Made by a program: the position numbers and the translations under genes | Notes under the pieces: model-generated | Database searches by the model: none | The model's input: only the letters and a program-made list of their open reading frames with translations | What the model was told of the DNA's origin: nothing | Assembly (NCBI GenBank): GCA_015063845.1 | Contig: SVTJ01000013.1 | Coordinates: 1 to 64,000 of the forward strand | DNA length: 64,000 nt | Direction of reading: 5' to 3' | Origin: Oscillospiraceae bacterium | GTDB taxonomy: Bacteria; Bacillota; Clostridia; Oscillospirales; CAG-272 | In this document: positions 44,004 through 52,971 of the stretch, in pieces | Numbering within the stretch: position 1 is the first letter of the stretch | Layout of the letters: the number at the start of each line of letters is the position of its first letter

Positions 44004-45886
44004 AAAAGAACAAAAGACTGTTTGAAGCTATTTCTTTTGCCGACGACAAGTATATATCGGAGGCTGATCCCCGTGCCGTGGAGCAGAGAAAGAAAAAGAA
44101 GATATACGTTTGGGGCTCGGTAGCCGCTTGCTTTGCTTGCGCGTTTATCGCACTGAATTTGTGGCTGTTTATCCCGTTCAAGAACGAGCTGCCCGACGTG
44201 TCGCAGTATAAGGACAGCGAATATTACGATATAATCGTAAAGCTCAACGTCATAACACACCGTCCGCCGAGATACAAAAACAACTTCGATAAGTTTATTA
44301 TCAACGGCATTGGGAATATATTTGGAGCTACAAAAGAGGACAACACTATGGGCGGCGCGGAGATGGCACCCACAAGCTCTCCGTCGTTCGGCTTTACCTC
44401 GGACGACAGTATGGAAGACGGAACGGAGTATGAGGAAGTTACCGACAATCAGGTGGCGGGCATTATCGAGGCTGACCGCATAAAGAGAAGCAGCACGCAC
44501 GTATATTATCTTGATGGCGAGACGCTCAAAATATATTCAATAAACGGCTATTCGTCAGAAATGGTAGGAAAATTTACCGTTGAAAACTCCGAGTATACCG
44601 AACGCTATTCCTATCATTGGGAGTTCTATCTCTCAAATGACTGTAATACGGTGACTGTCATAGCCCCCGGATACACCAAAAACGGAGAGAGCGCGATCGA
44701 CGTAATAAGCATTGACGTAAGTGACCCAACAAACGTAAAGCAAACGGAGCGCGTAACCTTTACGGGCAGCTATCTCTCATCACGACTTGTTGACGGAAAG
44801 CTCTTGCTGCTGACAAACTTTTACGTCAAATACAATCCCGATTTTTCAAACGAGGCTGAGTTTGTTCCGCAGTACGACCTCGGAGAGGGGATGAAGAGCG
44901 TGCCCGCGAAGGACATAATCTCCCCCGAAACGCTAAGCGCGCCGAGCTATGCCGTGGTATACCGTCTTGATGCAAAGCAGCTCGTGCTCGAGGGGGAAGC
45001 GGCGTTCCTATCCTATTCGCAGAACGCCTACGTGTCGGACAGAGCCGCATACCTCTCAAGGACTTTTGAAAGCGACGACGGCAAGAGTGAGCGCAGATCT
45101 ATGACCGAGATATGCCTTCTTTCGTATAAGGACGCATTTGAATACAAGGGAAGCGTCACGGTAGAGGGTTATATAAAGGACCAGTACAGTCTTGACGAGT
45201 ACAAGGGTATTCTCAGAGTGGTCACGACTACGTCGGTAACAAAATATGAAGCTAAAGGCGAGAACATTGCGGTGTTCGGCAACGGCAATACCAACGCAAG
45301 CCTTTACTGCATTGACCTTTCCGATATGAGCGTCAAGGCGAGTGTTTTGTCCTTTGCTCCCGAGGGAGAGACCGTCCGCTCTGTACGCTTTGACGGCGAC
45401 GCGGCGTACGTCTGCACCTCGATACAGCTGAGCGACCCCGTTTTCTTCTTTGATCTCTCCGATCTCTCAAACATCACCCATACCGATACGGGAACGATAG
45501 ACGGCTTTTCAAGCTCTCTTATACAAATGGGCGACGGATATCTTTTGGGTATAGGTCAGGGCAACAGCTGGAGCACGTTCAAGATAGAGATGTACAAGGA
45601 GACCGAAAACGGTGTTGTGTCTGTATGTAGCTATGAGCTTGACAATACCTATTACTCAAGCGATTATAAATCCTATTACGTCGACAGAGAGAACGGACTT
45701 ATAGGACTTGGAGTTCAAACGGGAAGCGCAACCAAATATATAGTGGTCTTCTTTGACGGTACGTCTCTTCGCGAGCTGGTGAATGCTCCTCTTGCGGGAG
45801 ACACCGCACATATGCGCGGCGTATACGTTGATGGATATTTCTATATGTTCGGCAGCAACGACTTTAAGGTCAAGAATATAGGATGA
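44000..45886 (+). CDS. Membrane-anchored beta-propeller protein, probable partner of the sigma factor
   Basis: The 628-residue protein starts with about 33 charged cytoplasmic residues, has one transmembrane helix (about 34-57) and a long extracytoplasmic part of the beta_propel (PF09826, COG4880) type, with ADRIKRSSTHVYYLDGETLKIYS as family hallmark. Translational coupling to the sigma factor and this topology suggest an anti-sigma or sensor role. The cytoplasmic part is short and lacks a recognisable ZAS motif. In other Clostridia similar proteins follow ECF sigma factors; function is inferred. Confidence 0.75.
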   Translation: MKKNKRLFEAISFADDKYISEADPRAVEQRKKKKIYVWGSVAACFACAFIALNLWLFIPFKNELPDVSQYKDSEYYDIIVKLNVITHRPPRYKNNFDKFIINGIGNIFGATKEDNTMGGAEMAPTSSPSFGFTSDDSMEDGTEYEEVTDNQVAGIIEADRIKRSSTHVYYLDGETLKIYSINGYSSEMVGKFTVENSEYTERYSYHWEFYLSNDCNTVTVIAPGYTKNGESAIDVISIDVSDPTNVKQTERVTFTGSYLSSRLVDGKLLLLTNFYVKYNPDFSNEAEFVPQYDLGEGMKSVPAKDIISPETLSAPSYAVVYRLDAKQLVLEGEAAFLSYSQNAYVSDRAAYLSRTFESDDGKSERRSMTEICLLSYKDAFEYKGSVTVEGYIKDQYSLDEYKGILRVVTTTSVTKYEAKGENIAVFGNGNTNASLYCIDLSDMSVKASVLSFAPEGETVRSVRFDGDAAYVCTSIQLSDPVFFFDLSDLSNITHTDTGTIDGFSSSLIQMGDGYLLGIGQGNSWSTFKIEMYKETENGVVSVCSYELDNTYYSSDYKSYYVDRENGLIGLGVQTGSATKYIVVFFDGTSLRELVNAPLAGDTAHMRGVYVDGYFYMFGSNDFKVKNIG

Positions 45887-45898
45887 TCAAATAAATAC

Positions 45899-45942
45899 AA
45901 TAGCCCCGTCGGACGTTTGTTGTCCGACGGGGCTATTGTTGT
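45899..45942. terminator. Bidirectional terminator
   Basis: AATAGCCCCGTCGGAC pairs with GTCCGACGGGGCTATT across GTTTGTT. It separates the sigma-propeller operon from the convergent three-gene unit. Confidence 0.88.
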
Positions 45943-45953
45943 AAAACACACCT

Positions 45954-46352
45954 CTAATTTATAAATAAAAGGGCGAGCAGAATAAGAGCGAGGTCGGGGT
46001 CTTTTCCGCTTTGAAATATGATGAGCGCGAGGGCAATGAGCAGTATCTCCTCAGTGCCGAGCGAGCCGAGAGGGGAGAGCAGAGACGATGCTGCTTGCTC
46101 GCTACGTAGGTCTTTCGCGGCTACTATGCTTTGCTCGTCGTGAGTTTCGTGTATGGGTATCTCCTCGGTCTCTCTCTCGGGCTCAACGGCAGGCGCGATC
46201 TCTCTCACTATACGCTTCTCATCTTTCTGCCTTGGCGGTGTTTGCCTCTCGGGCGTGATATGTACGTTCGCGCGCCGTGTTCTGAAGGCGTTTCCGCTGT
46301 AATTCGGAGGCACGTTTACAGTGTAGCTTTCATCTTTTTGCCTTGAATACAT
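45954..46352 (-). CDS. Unknown protein with hydrophobic C-terminal hairpin
   Basis: Function is not recognised. The 132-residue protein has a polar, probably disordered N-terminal 90 residues rich in Arg, Glu and Pro. The tail is two hydrophobic stretches separated by QSGKDPD (ILLIALALIIF and LALILLALLF). Such tails recur in small Clostridia proteins of unknown function. It is third in a three-gene operon and starts 5 bp after the second gene behind GAGGTG. Confidence 0.6.
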   Translation of the reverse strand: MYSRQKDESYTVNVPPNYSGNAFRTRRANVHITPERQTPPRQKDEKRIVREIAPAVEPERETEEIPIHETHDEQSIVAAKDLRSEQAASSLLSPLGSLGTEEILLIALALIIFQSGKDPDLALILLALLFIN

Positions 46353-46356
46353 TTTA

Positions 46357-46755
46357 TCACCTCATCCCGCCTATAATGCTTGATATCTTTGACATTCTTA
46401 TAATAAGGTCAATAGTGTCGCACCTATGCCCGTTGAGATACGGCTTGAGAGCGCAAAGCAGAGTCTCGTGCTTGAAGACTGTGCCGTTCGCACCAACGCT
46501 CGTCAGCTTCCCAAGCATCGGCATAAGCGCGGCGAGCGCGTCGCCGTTCGCGCCTTGCGTACCACCCTCGGCATGCTCTGCAACGCTTGAGGTTGTCGCC
46601 ACGCTTTGCTGCTCATTTTTCTGAGCTTCACCGCCAAGCACGCCCGCCACCATAGAGATAAGCTCGGGGTGCTCAAGTATTTTGCCGAACGCCTTTGATA
46701 AAGCGTCGTCGCTTATGGGCGGCAGACCGTTGTTTTCAACACCTGCGGTACTCAT
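46357..46755 (-). CDS. Unknown helical protein with C-terminal ALKPYL motif
   Basis: The 132-residue protein is not assigned to a known function. It has a helical N-terminus (DDALSKAFGKILEHPELISMVAGVLGG), a Gly/Ala/Thr-rich linker and a C-terminal pair of helices beginning LLCALKPYLNGHRCDTIDLI. I recall similar ALKPYL endings in uncharacterised Clostridia proteins encoded in the same kind of cluster. It overlaps the preceding gene by 4 bp, so translation is coupled. Confidence 0.6.
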   Translation of the reverse strand: MSTAGVENNGLPPISDDALSKAFGKILEHPELISMVAGVLGGEAQKNEQQSVATTSSVAEHAEGGTQGANGDALAALMPMLGKLTSVGANGTVFKHETLLCALKPYLNGHRCDTIDLIIRMSKISSIIGGMR

Positions 46756-46985
46756 TTTTGCCCTTTTCCTCGCTGAGTATTCGCCTGATACTGAGCGACT
46801 ACACGTGCGAGCTCCTCGTCAGTTGCTCCCGAAATGGCTTTGCGAATGCTTGCGATGCTTGTCGGGTCAATATTAAATTCGGCGGGATCAATGCCGCTTT
46901 GCGCGGCGAGACTTGTGATTATTGCCATAAGCTGAGCGTCGTTAAGAGCTAAAAGCCCCTCGAGAGCGCGTCTGTCTATCTGCAT
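46752..46985 (-). CDS. Unknown 77-residue helical protein
   Basis: The first gene of the three-gene unit encodes a small soluble protein predicted to be helical, with motifs ALEGLLALNDAQLMAII and ATDEELARVVAQY. There is no signal peptide or metal motif. The start at 46985 (MQIDRRAL) follows GGAGG at 7 nt, preferred over the frame start five codons upstream. Conservation of the trio as a unit is the main clue to shared function. Confidence 0.6.
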   Translation of the reverse strand: MQIDRRALEGLLALNDAQLMAIITSLAAQSGIDPAEFNIDPTSIASIRKAISGATDEELARVVAQYQANTQRGKGQK

Positions 46986-47154
46986 ATAACTACCTCCCAA
47001 ACAGTTTTTCTATAAGCAATATATGCTCAACACCCATAAAATGATAATTGTTTTAGCGTATTTGGTGTAGACAAGAAGGATTTTTTGTGTTATAATTATA
47101 GTGTATGCGAATTAATATTATGACAAAATTTTTCGCGTGACGATTGGAGGCAAT

Positions 47155-48117
47155 ATGAAGCATTGTTTTATAATAAATCCTGCATCTGGTAAGGCTAACA
47201 CAAAAGAGGGTCTTGAAGACAAAATACGCGCGGCGTGTGAAAGGGCAGAGGCGGAATACGACGTACTGTATACCAAGTCGCAAGGAGACGCGGCGTGCCT
47301 TATAAAAGAATATTTCGAGGCGAATGCCGACGGCGAGCTTCGCTTTTATGCGTGTGGCGGAGATGGCACGCTTTGTGAGGTGGCAACTGCTGTAATGTCT
47401 CTTGATGACAGAGCACGCGTGAGCGTCGGTGTAGTTCCTGTCGGAACGGGCAACGATTTTGTCAAGGTGTTCTCGGGTAAGGAGAGCTTTCTTGATATGG
47501 ACGCGCAGCTTGCCGCAACTTCAGTTGCTATCGACCTTATTAAGTGTAACGATATATATGCCGTCAATATGATAAATATAGGATTTGACAGCGAGGTGGT
47601 CGTCAAGACTGCGGATATCAAGAAAAAGAAATTTATCCCCTCGAAGCTTGCGTACATATGCGGTCTTATCGCAACGCTTATAAAAAAGCCGGGTGTGGAA
47701 ATGGACGTTAGCATCAACGGCGGCGAGCCCGAGCATAAAAAGCTGTTGCTCACCACCTTTGCGAACGGTCAGTTCTGTGGCGGCGGCTTCCACTCAAATC
47801 CAAGGTCGGGGCTCAGAGACGGCGTCATAGACACGCTCTTTATTCAGGATGTACCGAGAATAAAGTTTATTTCTATGGTGGGCGACTATAAAAACGGAAC
47901 GCACCTTGTGGATAAATATAAGAAGATCATTGAACATCTCCGCGAGAGCGAGTATGACATGGTATTTTCTAAGCCTACTAACGTCAGTGTTGACGGTGAG
48001 ATAATAAAAATGGACAGCGCGCACATTTCGGTCGAAAGAGATGCGCTTAATATCCTTGTGCCACGTGGGGCAAGGTGCGAGAGCCTTGTGGAAAAGGCGG
48101 AAGAAGTGCTTATATGA
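47155..48117 (+). CDS. Diacylglycerol kinase-family lipid kinase (DgkB/YegS-like)
   Basis: The 320-residue protein is a DAGK-catalytic-domain lipid kinase that phosphorylates diacylglycerol or a related lipid at the inner membrane face. It has NPASGKA, the glycine-rich ACGGDGTLCEVA, VPVGTGNDF and a C-terminal VDGE motif. The start at ATG 47155 is 4 nt after TTGGAGGC; the GTG at 47137 lies upstream of that site. It overlaps the next gene by 4 bp. Confidence 0.88.
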   Translation: MKHCFIINPASGKANTKEGLEDKIRAACERAEAEYDVLYTKSQGDAACLIKEYFEANADGELRFYACGGDGTLCEVATAVMSLDDRARVSVGVVPVGTGNDFVKVFSGKESFLDMDAQLAATSVAIDLIKCNDIYAVNMINIGFDSEVVVKTADIKKKKFIPSKLAYICGLIATLIKKPGVEMDVSINGGEPEHKKLLLTTFANGQFCGGGFHSNPRSGLRDGVIDTLFIQDVPRIKFISMVGDYKNGTHLVDKYKKIIEHLRESEYDMVFSKPTNVSVDGEIIKMDSAHISVERDALNILVPRGARCESLVEKAEEVLI

Positions 48118-48614
48118 CATTTGTCGTTATTTCGGATACGCACGGCAGAGTAGATAGGATAGAGAGCGTGCTCTCAAAAAATACGATGCGTGACGGAGTG
48201 CTCTTCCTCGGTGACTGCCTTTGCGATGTATTGGACGTTCGCGATGCTATCTCGGTAAGAGGTAACTGCGATGGGCTTGTGTTTTCCGACGGCGCGGATA
48301 CCGAGCGGATGCTGTGCTTTGACGGTGTGAGGATACTTATGATGCACGGTCATACGCACTCTATAAAATCGGGAACGGATAGGGCTATTGCCTATGCGCT
48401 CTCAAAAGGGGCGGACGTGTTGCTCTACGGACACACACACGCTCGTGAGGAGCGGTACTATCCGTCGGGGAGCGAGATAGCGGGTGTGAAAAGTGAGAGA
48501 CCTATATACGTCTTTAACCCCGGAAGTCTCGGTGTACCACGTGACGGAAGACCGAGCTTTGGTATATTGCAAATAAAAAACGGCTCCGTGCTTTTGTCAC
48601 ACGGAACCGTTTGA
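48114..48614 (+). CDS. YfcE/MJ0936-family metallophosphoesterase
   Basis: The 166-residue protein is a small calcineurin-like phosphodiesterase. Metal ligands are visible in SDTHGR, FLGDCLCD, VRGNCD, MMHGHTH and LYGHTH. The physiological substrate is unknown. It is translationally coupled to the lipid kinase by an ATGA overlap, starting at 48114; the longer upstream frame is inside that gene. Confidence 0.88.
   Translation: MTFVVISDTHGRVDRIESVLSKNTMRDGVLFLGDCLCDVLDVRDAISVRGNCDGLVFSDGADTERMLCFDGVRILMMHGHTHSIKSGTDRAIAYALSKGADVLLYGHTHAREERYYPSGSEIAGVKSERPIYVFNPGSLGVPRDGRPSFGILQIKNGSVLLSHGTV
48578..48612. terminator. Bidirectional terminator overlapping the phosphoesterase stop
   Basis: AAACGGCTCCGTG pairs with CACGGAACCGTTT across a short loop, with an A run before it. 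It also lies just beyond spoVG on the other strand. Confidence 0.75.
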
Positions 48615-48621
48615 TATACGT

Positions 48622-48918
48622 TCAGGATGCTGAGCTTTCGGCAGCCTCGGCAGCCTTTACTGCCTCAAGCTCTGCAAGGAAAGCGGCGATTATCTGCTCT
48701 TCAAGCATTCCTCTGAACTCAGCGTTTATCGGATGTACGATATCGCGGTATGTTCCATCGGGATTTTTCTTGCTGGGCATAACTATAAAGTATTTGTCAC
48801 GCGCGTTTATGACCTTTATGTCGTGAACGGCGAGCTGACCGTCAAAGGTAGCGGAAACGACAGCCTTCATAGGGCCTTCATCGAAAAGCTTTCTGATTTT
48901 AATGTCTGTGATTTGCAT
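48622..48918 (-). CDS. spoVG: Septation/sporulation regulator SpoVG
   Basis: SpoVG is a small nucleic-acid-binding regulator affecting sporulation, septation and surface genes. The 98-residue protein starts MQITDIKIRKLFDEGPMKA and contains FVMPS-like FIVMPSKKNPDGTYRDIVHPI, typical of the family. The start at 48918 has AGGTTTT upstream in a GGAGGTTTT context. It is divergent from murC and has an AT-rich upstream region. Confidence 0.95.
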   Translation of the reverse strand: MQITDIKIRKLFDEGPMKAVVSATFDGQLAVHDIKVINARDKYFIVMPSKKNPDGTYRDIVHPINAEFRGMLEEQIIAAFLAELEAVKAAEAAESSAS

Positions 48919-49079
48919 TTTAAAACCTCCGTTGTATAATTTTTGCAATAATTTTTTTGTTCTATGAATATATTATACAAGGTTAATTTGACGGTTATAC
49001 AAAGGTTTTAAGTTTTTTTTGTGAAGTTGAGTGTTTAAAACCAAAATTTTCTATAAAAAATGTGTCGAAAGGAGAAAAA

Positions 49080-50480
49080 ATGTCGATAGAGAACACGCAT
49101 TTCGGACCACTGGTCATATCCGAGTATATGGAAAAATGTAAAAGTGTATATTTTATCGGCATAGGCGGTATAAATATGTCCTCGCTCGCTCACCTGACGC
49201 ACGATATGGGCTATCGCACGGGCGGCTCGGACAGAACGGCTACCGACCTTACTCGCAGACTTGAGGGAGAGGGAATATCGGTATTTTACTGCCACGACGA
49301 GAAAAACGCTCACTCTTATGACGTGTTCGTATACACCGTGGCGATATCCGAGGACAATCCCGAGTACGTCTTTGCGAAAAGTATGGGCAAGCCGTGTATT
49401 TCAAGAGCGGACTATCTCGGATATATAATGACAAAATATAAGAGGCGCGTGGGTGTTTCGGGTATGCACGGAAAGAGTACCTGTACCTCGATGTGCGCTG
49501 AGATACTTATCGCCGCAGATTCCGACCCCACCGTGCTCTCTGGCGCGGAGCTGCCTGCTATGAACGGAGCGTATACGGTCGGTAAGAGCGATAACTTTGT
49601 GTTCGAGGCTTGTGAGTATATGGACTCATTCCTCGACTTTAATCCGAATATAGCGGTAATTCTCAATATTGAGATGGATCACGTGGACTATTTCCACAGT
49701 ATGGAGCAGATACGCTCCTCGTTCGCCCGCTACGCGAGCCTTACGGGTAAGGACGGCTATGCCGTGTATAACGCGGACGACGAAAACGTGGCTTTGGCTC
49801 TTGAGAAGTATGAGGGAAACAGGATAAGCTTCGGCATCAAGAGCGATGCCTCGATAATGGCAAAGAACATCACCGAGACGCGCGGACGCTACGGCTTCGA
49901 CGTCGTGTATATGGGAGAGCAGCTCTGTCACGTACAGCTTATGGTGTCGGGCTACCATAATATATATAACGCGCTTGCGGCGGCGGGAGCGTGCCTTTTG
50001 TGCGGTATGACGCCGAACGACGTAAAAAAAGGACTTGAGAGCTTTTGCGGAGCGTGCAGACGAATGGAATATAAGGGAAGCCTTGGCGGCGCGGACGTGT
50101 ACGACGATTACGGTCACCATCCGACCGAGATAGCGGCAACGCTGTCGGGCGCTAAAAGACTTGCAGAAAAAAGACTTTTCTGCGTTTATCAGCCGCATAC
50201 CTATTCAAGAACGGCGGCGCTTATAGATGAGTTTGCGGCGTGCTTTGGCATGGCTGACCGCGTGATATTTGTGGATATCTACGCGGCAAGAGAGGTCAAT
50301 ACCTTCGGCGTCAGCTCCGAGGGGCTTGCACAGCTTGTCGGTGATAAGGCGGTGTACGCGAAAAGCTTTGAGGACGCGGCTCGGATGCTCAGGCGTGAGC
50401 TGCGCGAGGGTGACGTTGCCATAGTTATGGGTGCGGGCGACGTTTATAAGACCTTTGAATATATGGAATTTGACGATTGA
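49080..50480 (+). CDS. murC: UDP-MurNAc:L-alanine ligase MurC
   Basis: MurC adds L-Ala to UDP-MurNAc, the first step of the stem peptide. The 466-residue protein has the N-terminal Rossmann motif FIGIGGINMSSLAHL, the ATP site GVSGMHGKSTCTSM and the C-terminal DDYGHHPTEIAATL and FQPHTYSR-like VYQPHTYSRTA motifs. The start at ATG 49080 follows AAAGGAG; the GTG at 49062 lies before that site. In many Firmicutes murC is in or near the dcw cluster; here it is about 15 kb away, followed by a methyltransferase gene. Confidence 0.95.
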   Translation: MSIENTHFGPLVISEYMEKCKSVYFIGIGGINMSSLAHLTHDMGYRTGGSDRTATDLTRRLEGEGISVFYCHDEKNAHSYDVFVYTVAISEDNPEYVFAKSMGKPCISRADYLGYIMTKYKRRVGVSGMHGKSTCTSMCAEILIAADSDPTVLSGAELPAMNGAYTVGKSDNFVFEACEYMDSFLDFNPNIAVILNIEMDHVDYFHSMEQIRSSFARYASLTGKDGYAVYNADDENVALALEKYEGNRISFGIKSDASIMAKNITETRGRYGFDVVYMGEQLCHVQLMVSGYHNIYNALAAAGACLLCGMTPNDVKKGLESFCGACRRMEYKGSLGGADVYDDYGHHPTEIAATLSGAKRLAEKRLFCVYQPHTYSRTAALIDEFAACFGMADRVIFVDIYAAREVNTFGVSSEGLAQLVGDKAVYAKSFEDAARMLRRELREGDVAIVMGAGDVYKTFEYMEFDD

Positions 50481-50502
50481 CTTGACATAAAAGGAGAGGA
50501 AA

Positions 50503-51282
50503 ATGAGCGGTTGCGAAGGATATGAGGCGATAGCAAGGGCTTACGATAAGCTCAATGCCGATATAGACTACTGCGAGTGGGCGACCTTTATTGAGAAGTG
50601 CTTTGATAGATTTCTCTCAAAAAGCCCCGAGCTTGTGCTTGACCTTGCCTGCGGTACGGGAAGAATGACGAGAGAGCTCGCGTCTCGCGGATACGATATG
50701 ATAGGAGTGGACGGAAGCGCGGATATGCTCTCGCGCGCTATGGAAGAGGAAAGTGAGGGAATACTCTATCTTTGCCAGGATATGCGCGAGTTTGAGCTTT
50801 ACGGAACGGTTGGCGCGGCGGTGTGCTGCCTTGACAGCGTAAATTATCTTTTAGAGCGCGATGACCTTGAAAAGGCATTTTCTCTGGTGCATAATTATCT
50901 TGACCCCGACGGACTTTTTGTGTTCGACGTCAACTCACCTCACAAATTTGAGAACGTTTATGCCGATAACGCGTACGTGCTTGAAGATGAGCTTGATATG
51001 GGAGACGGTGAGACGGGACTTATATATTGCGGCTGGCAGAACGAGTACGACCGCGAGAGCCGCATATGTGATTTTTATCTCACACTTTTTGAGGAGCTTG
51101 AGGACGGCAGCTATGCCCGTTCCGATGAGCATCAGAGGGAGAGATGCTACACAAAAGAGGAGCTTGAAGCGGCGCTTGAAAAGACGGGAATGGAGCTTGT
51201 CGGCGTCTATTCCGATTTTGAGTTCAATACACCGACGGATACCGACGACAGATGGTATATCGTCGCAAGAGCGAAGAAATAA
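50503..51282 (+). CDS. Class I SAM-dependent methyltransferase
   Basis: The 259-residue protein has SAM-binding motif I LVLDLACGTGRMTREL, motif II GVDGSADML and an aromatic C-terminal region found in YodH/CzrA-type methyltransferases common in Clostridia. The substrate is unknown. It follows murC by 22 bp behind AAAGGAGAGG and is probably co-transcribed. A module B element begins 12 bp after its stop. Confidence 0.83.
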   Translation: MSGCEGYEAIARAYDKLNADIDYCEWATFIEKCFDRFLSKSPELVLDLACGTGRMTRELASRGYDMIGVDGSADMLSRAMEEESEGILYLCQDMREFELYGTVGAAVCCLDSVNYLLERDDLEKAFSLVHNYLDPDGLFVFDVNSPHKFENVYADNAYVLEDELDMGDGETGLIYCGWQNEYDRESRICDFYLTLFEELEDGSYARSDEHQRERCYTKEELEAALEKTGMELVGVYSDFEFNTPTDTDDRWYIVARAKK

Positions 51283-51294
51283 GGTAATTATTAC

Positions 51295-51444
51295 GGGTCG
51301 TCGAGGACGTCGACCCCTACAGCTCCCAATATATATTGTCACAAAACAAAATATTTATTGCCCACCCACAACGGTGCATAACAAATAACATCTAATGTGG
51401 TGTATTTTCCTCTGAATTGTAGGGGTCGACGTCCTCGACGACCC
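51295..51444. mobile_element. Module B element without flanking motifs (copy 4)
   Basis: Terminal inverted repeats at 51295-51321 and 51418-51444 match copy 2. The symmetry extends outward by ATTAC/GTAAT. The interior starts CTCCCAATATATATTG, as in 41330, confirming homology. No TTAGGATTTATCGG motif flanks it, so module B can exist independently of the composite family. Confidence 0.8.
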
Positions 51445-51501
51445 GTAATTCATATAAAGTAATACTTACAGTACAAAAACATTAAAACAAAGGAAACAAA
51501 A

Positions 51502-52413
51502 ATGGAAAACAAGGCACAGGCAAGCATACTCCGCGCTATGACGGCGGACGGAAGCGCAAGAATACACGTAATAAATTCCACGGCTATCGTCAATGAGGCT
51601 GTGGCTATACACAAAACGAGCGCAACTGCAACGGCAACTCTCGGCAGACTGCTCACGGTCACATCTATGATGGGCTGTATGCTCGGTGAGAAGAACGACA
51701 GCATAACGGTCACGCTCGGCGGAGACGGCCCCGCAGGCAGAGTTATCGCCGTTGGCGACTACTACGGAAACGTAAGAGGTTATATACAAAATCCCGAGGT
51801 CGACGTGCCACTCAAATCCAACGGCAAGCTCGACGTCGGAGGAGCTGTCGGCAAGGGGCTTCTCACGATAATCAAGGATATGGCAGGCACAGAGCCGTAT
51901 ACGGGCTCAATACCGCTCGTTAGCGGCGAGATAGCAGAGGATATCGCGGAATACTATGCGACGAGTGAGCAGGTTCCCACCGTGTGCGCGCTCGGCGTGC
52001 TGGTTGATACCGACCTCAGCTGTAAGAGCGCGGGCGGAATACTTATCCAGCTTCTGCCGTTTGCCGCAGAAGAAACTATTGCGGCGATAGAAAAGAATAT
52101 ACCAAAGCTTGCAAATATCTCAAGGCTGTTTGACAGAGGTCTTGACAATAAGGCTATTGCCGACGTGGCACTTGAGGGCATCGAATACGATGTTTTCGAT
52201 GAGCTTTACGTGGACTATAAGTGCAACTGCTCGAGAGAAAGAGTGGAAAAGGCGCTTATCACGCTTGGCGAAAAGGACCTATATGAGATGCTCGAGGAGC
52301 AGAAAAAAGAGGGAAAGGCAGACGAGCTTGAGGTTTGCTGTCGCTTCTGCGGGCGCAAGGAGATATTCACACGCGCCGATATAGAAGCAATGATTAAGAA
52401 CAGCAAAAAATAA
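51502..52413 (+). CDS. hslO: Redox-regulated holdase chaperone Hsp33
   Basis: Hsp33 becomes an active holdase when oxidative stress releases its zinc and forms disulfides. The 303-residue protein has the N-terminal domain with GMMGCML-like [10 protein letters not shown] and [13 protein letters not shown]. The C-terminal redox switch is CNC (about 237-239) with CRFC about 32 residues later, matching CxC-x(27-32)-CxxC. It is preceded by the module B element and followed by the tRNA promoters. Confidence 0.95.
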   Translation: MENKAQASILRAMTADGSARIHVINSTAIVNEAVAIHKTSATATATLGRLLTVTSMMGCMLGEKNDSITVTLGGDGPAGRVIAVGDYYGNVRGYIQNPEVDVPLKSNGKLDVGGAVGKGLLTIIKDMAGTEPYTGSIPLVSGEIAEDIAEYYATSEQVPTVCALGVLVDTDLSCKSAGGILIQLLPFAAEETIAAIEKNIPKLANISRLFDRGLDNKAIADVALEGIEYDVFDELYVDYKCNCSRERVEKALITLGEKDLYEMLEEQKKEGKADELEVCCRFCGRKEIFTRADIEAMIKNSKK

Positions 52414-52436
52414 TTTAAAAAAAGTGAAAAATGGTC

Positions 52437-52465
52437 TTGACAATCGGGAGACGATGTGGTAAAAT
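52437..52465 (+). promoter_or_regulatory. Upstream promoter of the tRNA cluster
   Basis: TTGACA (52437-52442), a 17-bp spacer and TAAAAT (52460-52465). Confidence 0.7.
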
Positions 52466-52539
52466 ATGTAGCGTCGACGCGCGGAAAACCGTTTTTGACA
52501 GCCTGATAAAAAAACTTTAAAAAGTTTTAAAAAAGGTAT

Positions 52540-52568
52540 TGACAAACGATTTGACTTGTGATATAATA
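52540..52568 (+). promoter_or_regulatory. Proximal consensus promoter of the tRNA cluster
   Basis: TTGACA (52540-52545), a 17-bp spacer and TATAAT (52563-52568), 28 bp before the first tRNA. With the promoter 103 bp upstream it makes a tandem pair, as is common for stable RNA genes. Confidence 0.9.
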
Positions 52569-52595
52569 TCAAAGTCGCCGCAAGAAACGGCGTAT

Positions 52596-52671
52596 GGGAG
52601 CATAGCTCAGTTGGGAGAGCATCTGCCTTACAAGCAGAGGGTCATAGGTTCGAGCCCTATTGTTCCCACCA
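52596..52671 (+). tRNA. tRNA-Val (anticodon TAC)
   Basis: Cloverleaf with acceptor GGGAGCA/TGTTCCC, D arm AGCTCAGTTGGGAGAGC, anticodon loop CTTACAA and T arm GGTTCGAGCC. The CCA end is encoded. Confidence 0.96.
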
Positions 52672-52674
52672 TAC

Positions 52675-52751
52675 GGCCCGGTAGTTCAGTTGGTTAGAAC
52701 GCTAGCCTGTCACGCTAGAGGTCAGGGGTTCGAGTCCCCTTCGGGTCGCCA
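52675..52751 (+). tRNA. tRNA-Asp (anticodon GTC)
   Basis: Acceptor GGCCCGG pairs with TCGGGTC (with G-U pairs), discriminator G and encoded CCA. The anticodon loop is CTGTCAC. It lies 3 bp after tRNA-Val. Confidence 0.96.
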
Positions 52752-52780
52752 CTTTTTAATAAGCAGCCCTTGCTGTTTAT

Positions 52781-52856
52781 GCCTCTGTAGCTCAGTTGGT
52801 AGAGCAGGGGACTGAAAATCCCCGTGTCGTTGGTTCGATTCCGACCGGAGGCACCA
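52781..52856 (+). tRNA. tRNA-Phe (anticodon GAA)
   Basis: Acceptor GCCTCTG/CGGAGGC, anticodon loop CTGAAAA, T arm GGTTCGATTCC and encoded ACCA. Confidence 0.96.
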
Positions 52857-52863
52857 CCTAAAT

Positions 52864-52939
52864 GCGGATTTAGCTCATTTGGTAGAGCGTCGCCTTGCCA
52901 AGGCGAAGGTGGCGGGTTCGAGCCCCGTAATCCGCTCCA
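52864..52939 (+). tRNA. tRNA-Gly (anticodon GCC)
   Basis: Acceptor GCGGATT/AATCCGC, anticodon loop TTGCCAA, T arm GGGTTCGAGCCCC and encoded TCCA. Confidence 0.96.
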
Positions 52940-52940
52940 G

Positions 52941-52971
52941 AAACGGGTACGAGTTCACTCGTGCCCGTTTA
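52941..52971 (+). other. Hairpin between tRNA-Gly and tRNA-Cys
   Basis: AAACGGGTACGAGT pairs with ACTCGTGCCCGTTT over 14 bp with one wobble pair. The T run is poor, so it may be a leaky terminator or a processing stem. The following 115 bp before tRNA-Cys hold no recognised gene; TCGAGCCCCGTAGGG at 53060 resembles a T arm but no cloverleaf forms. Confidence 0.5.
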
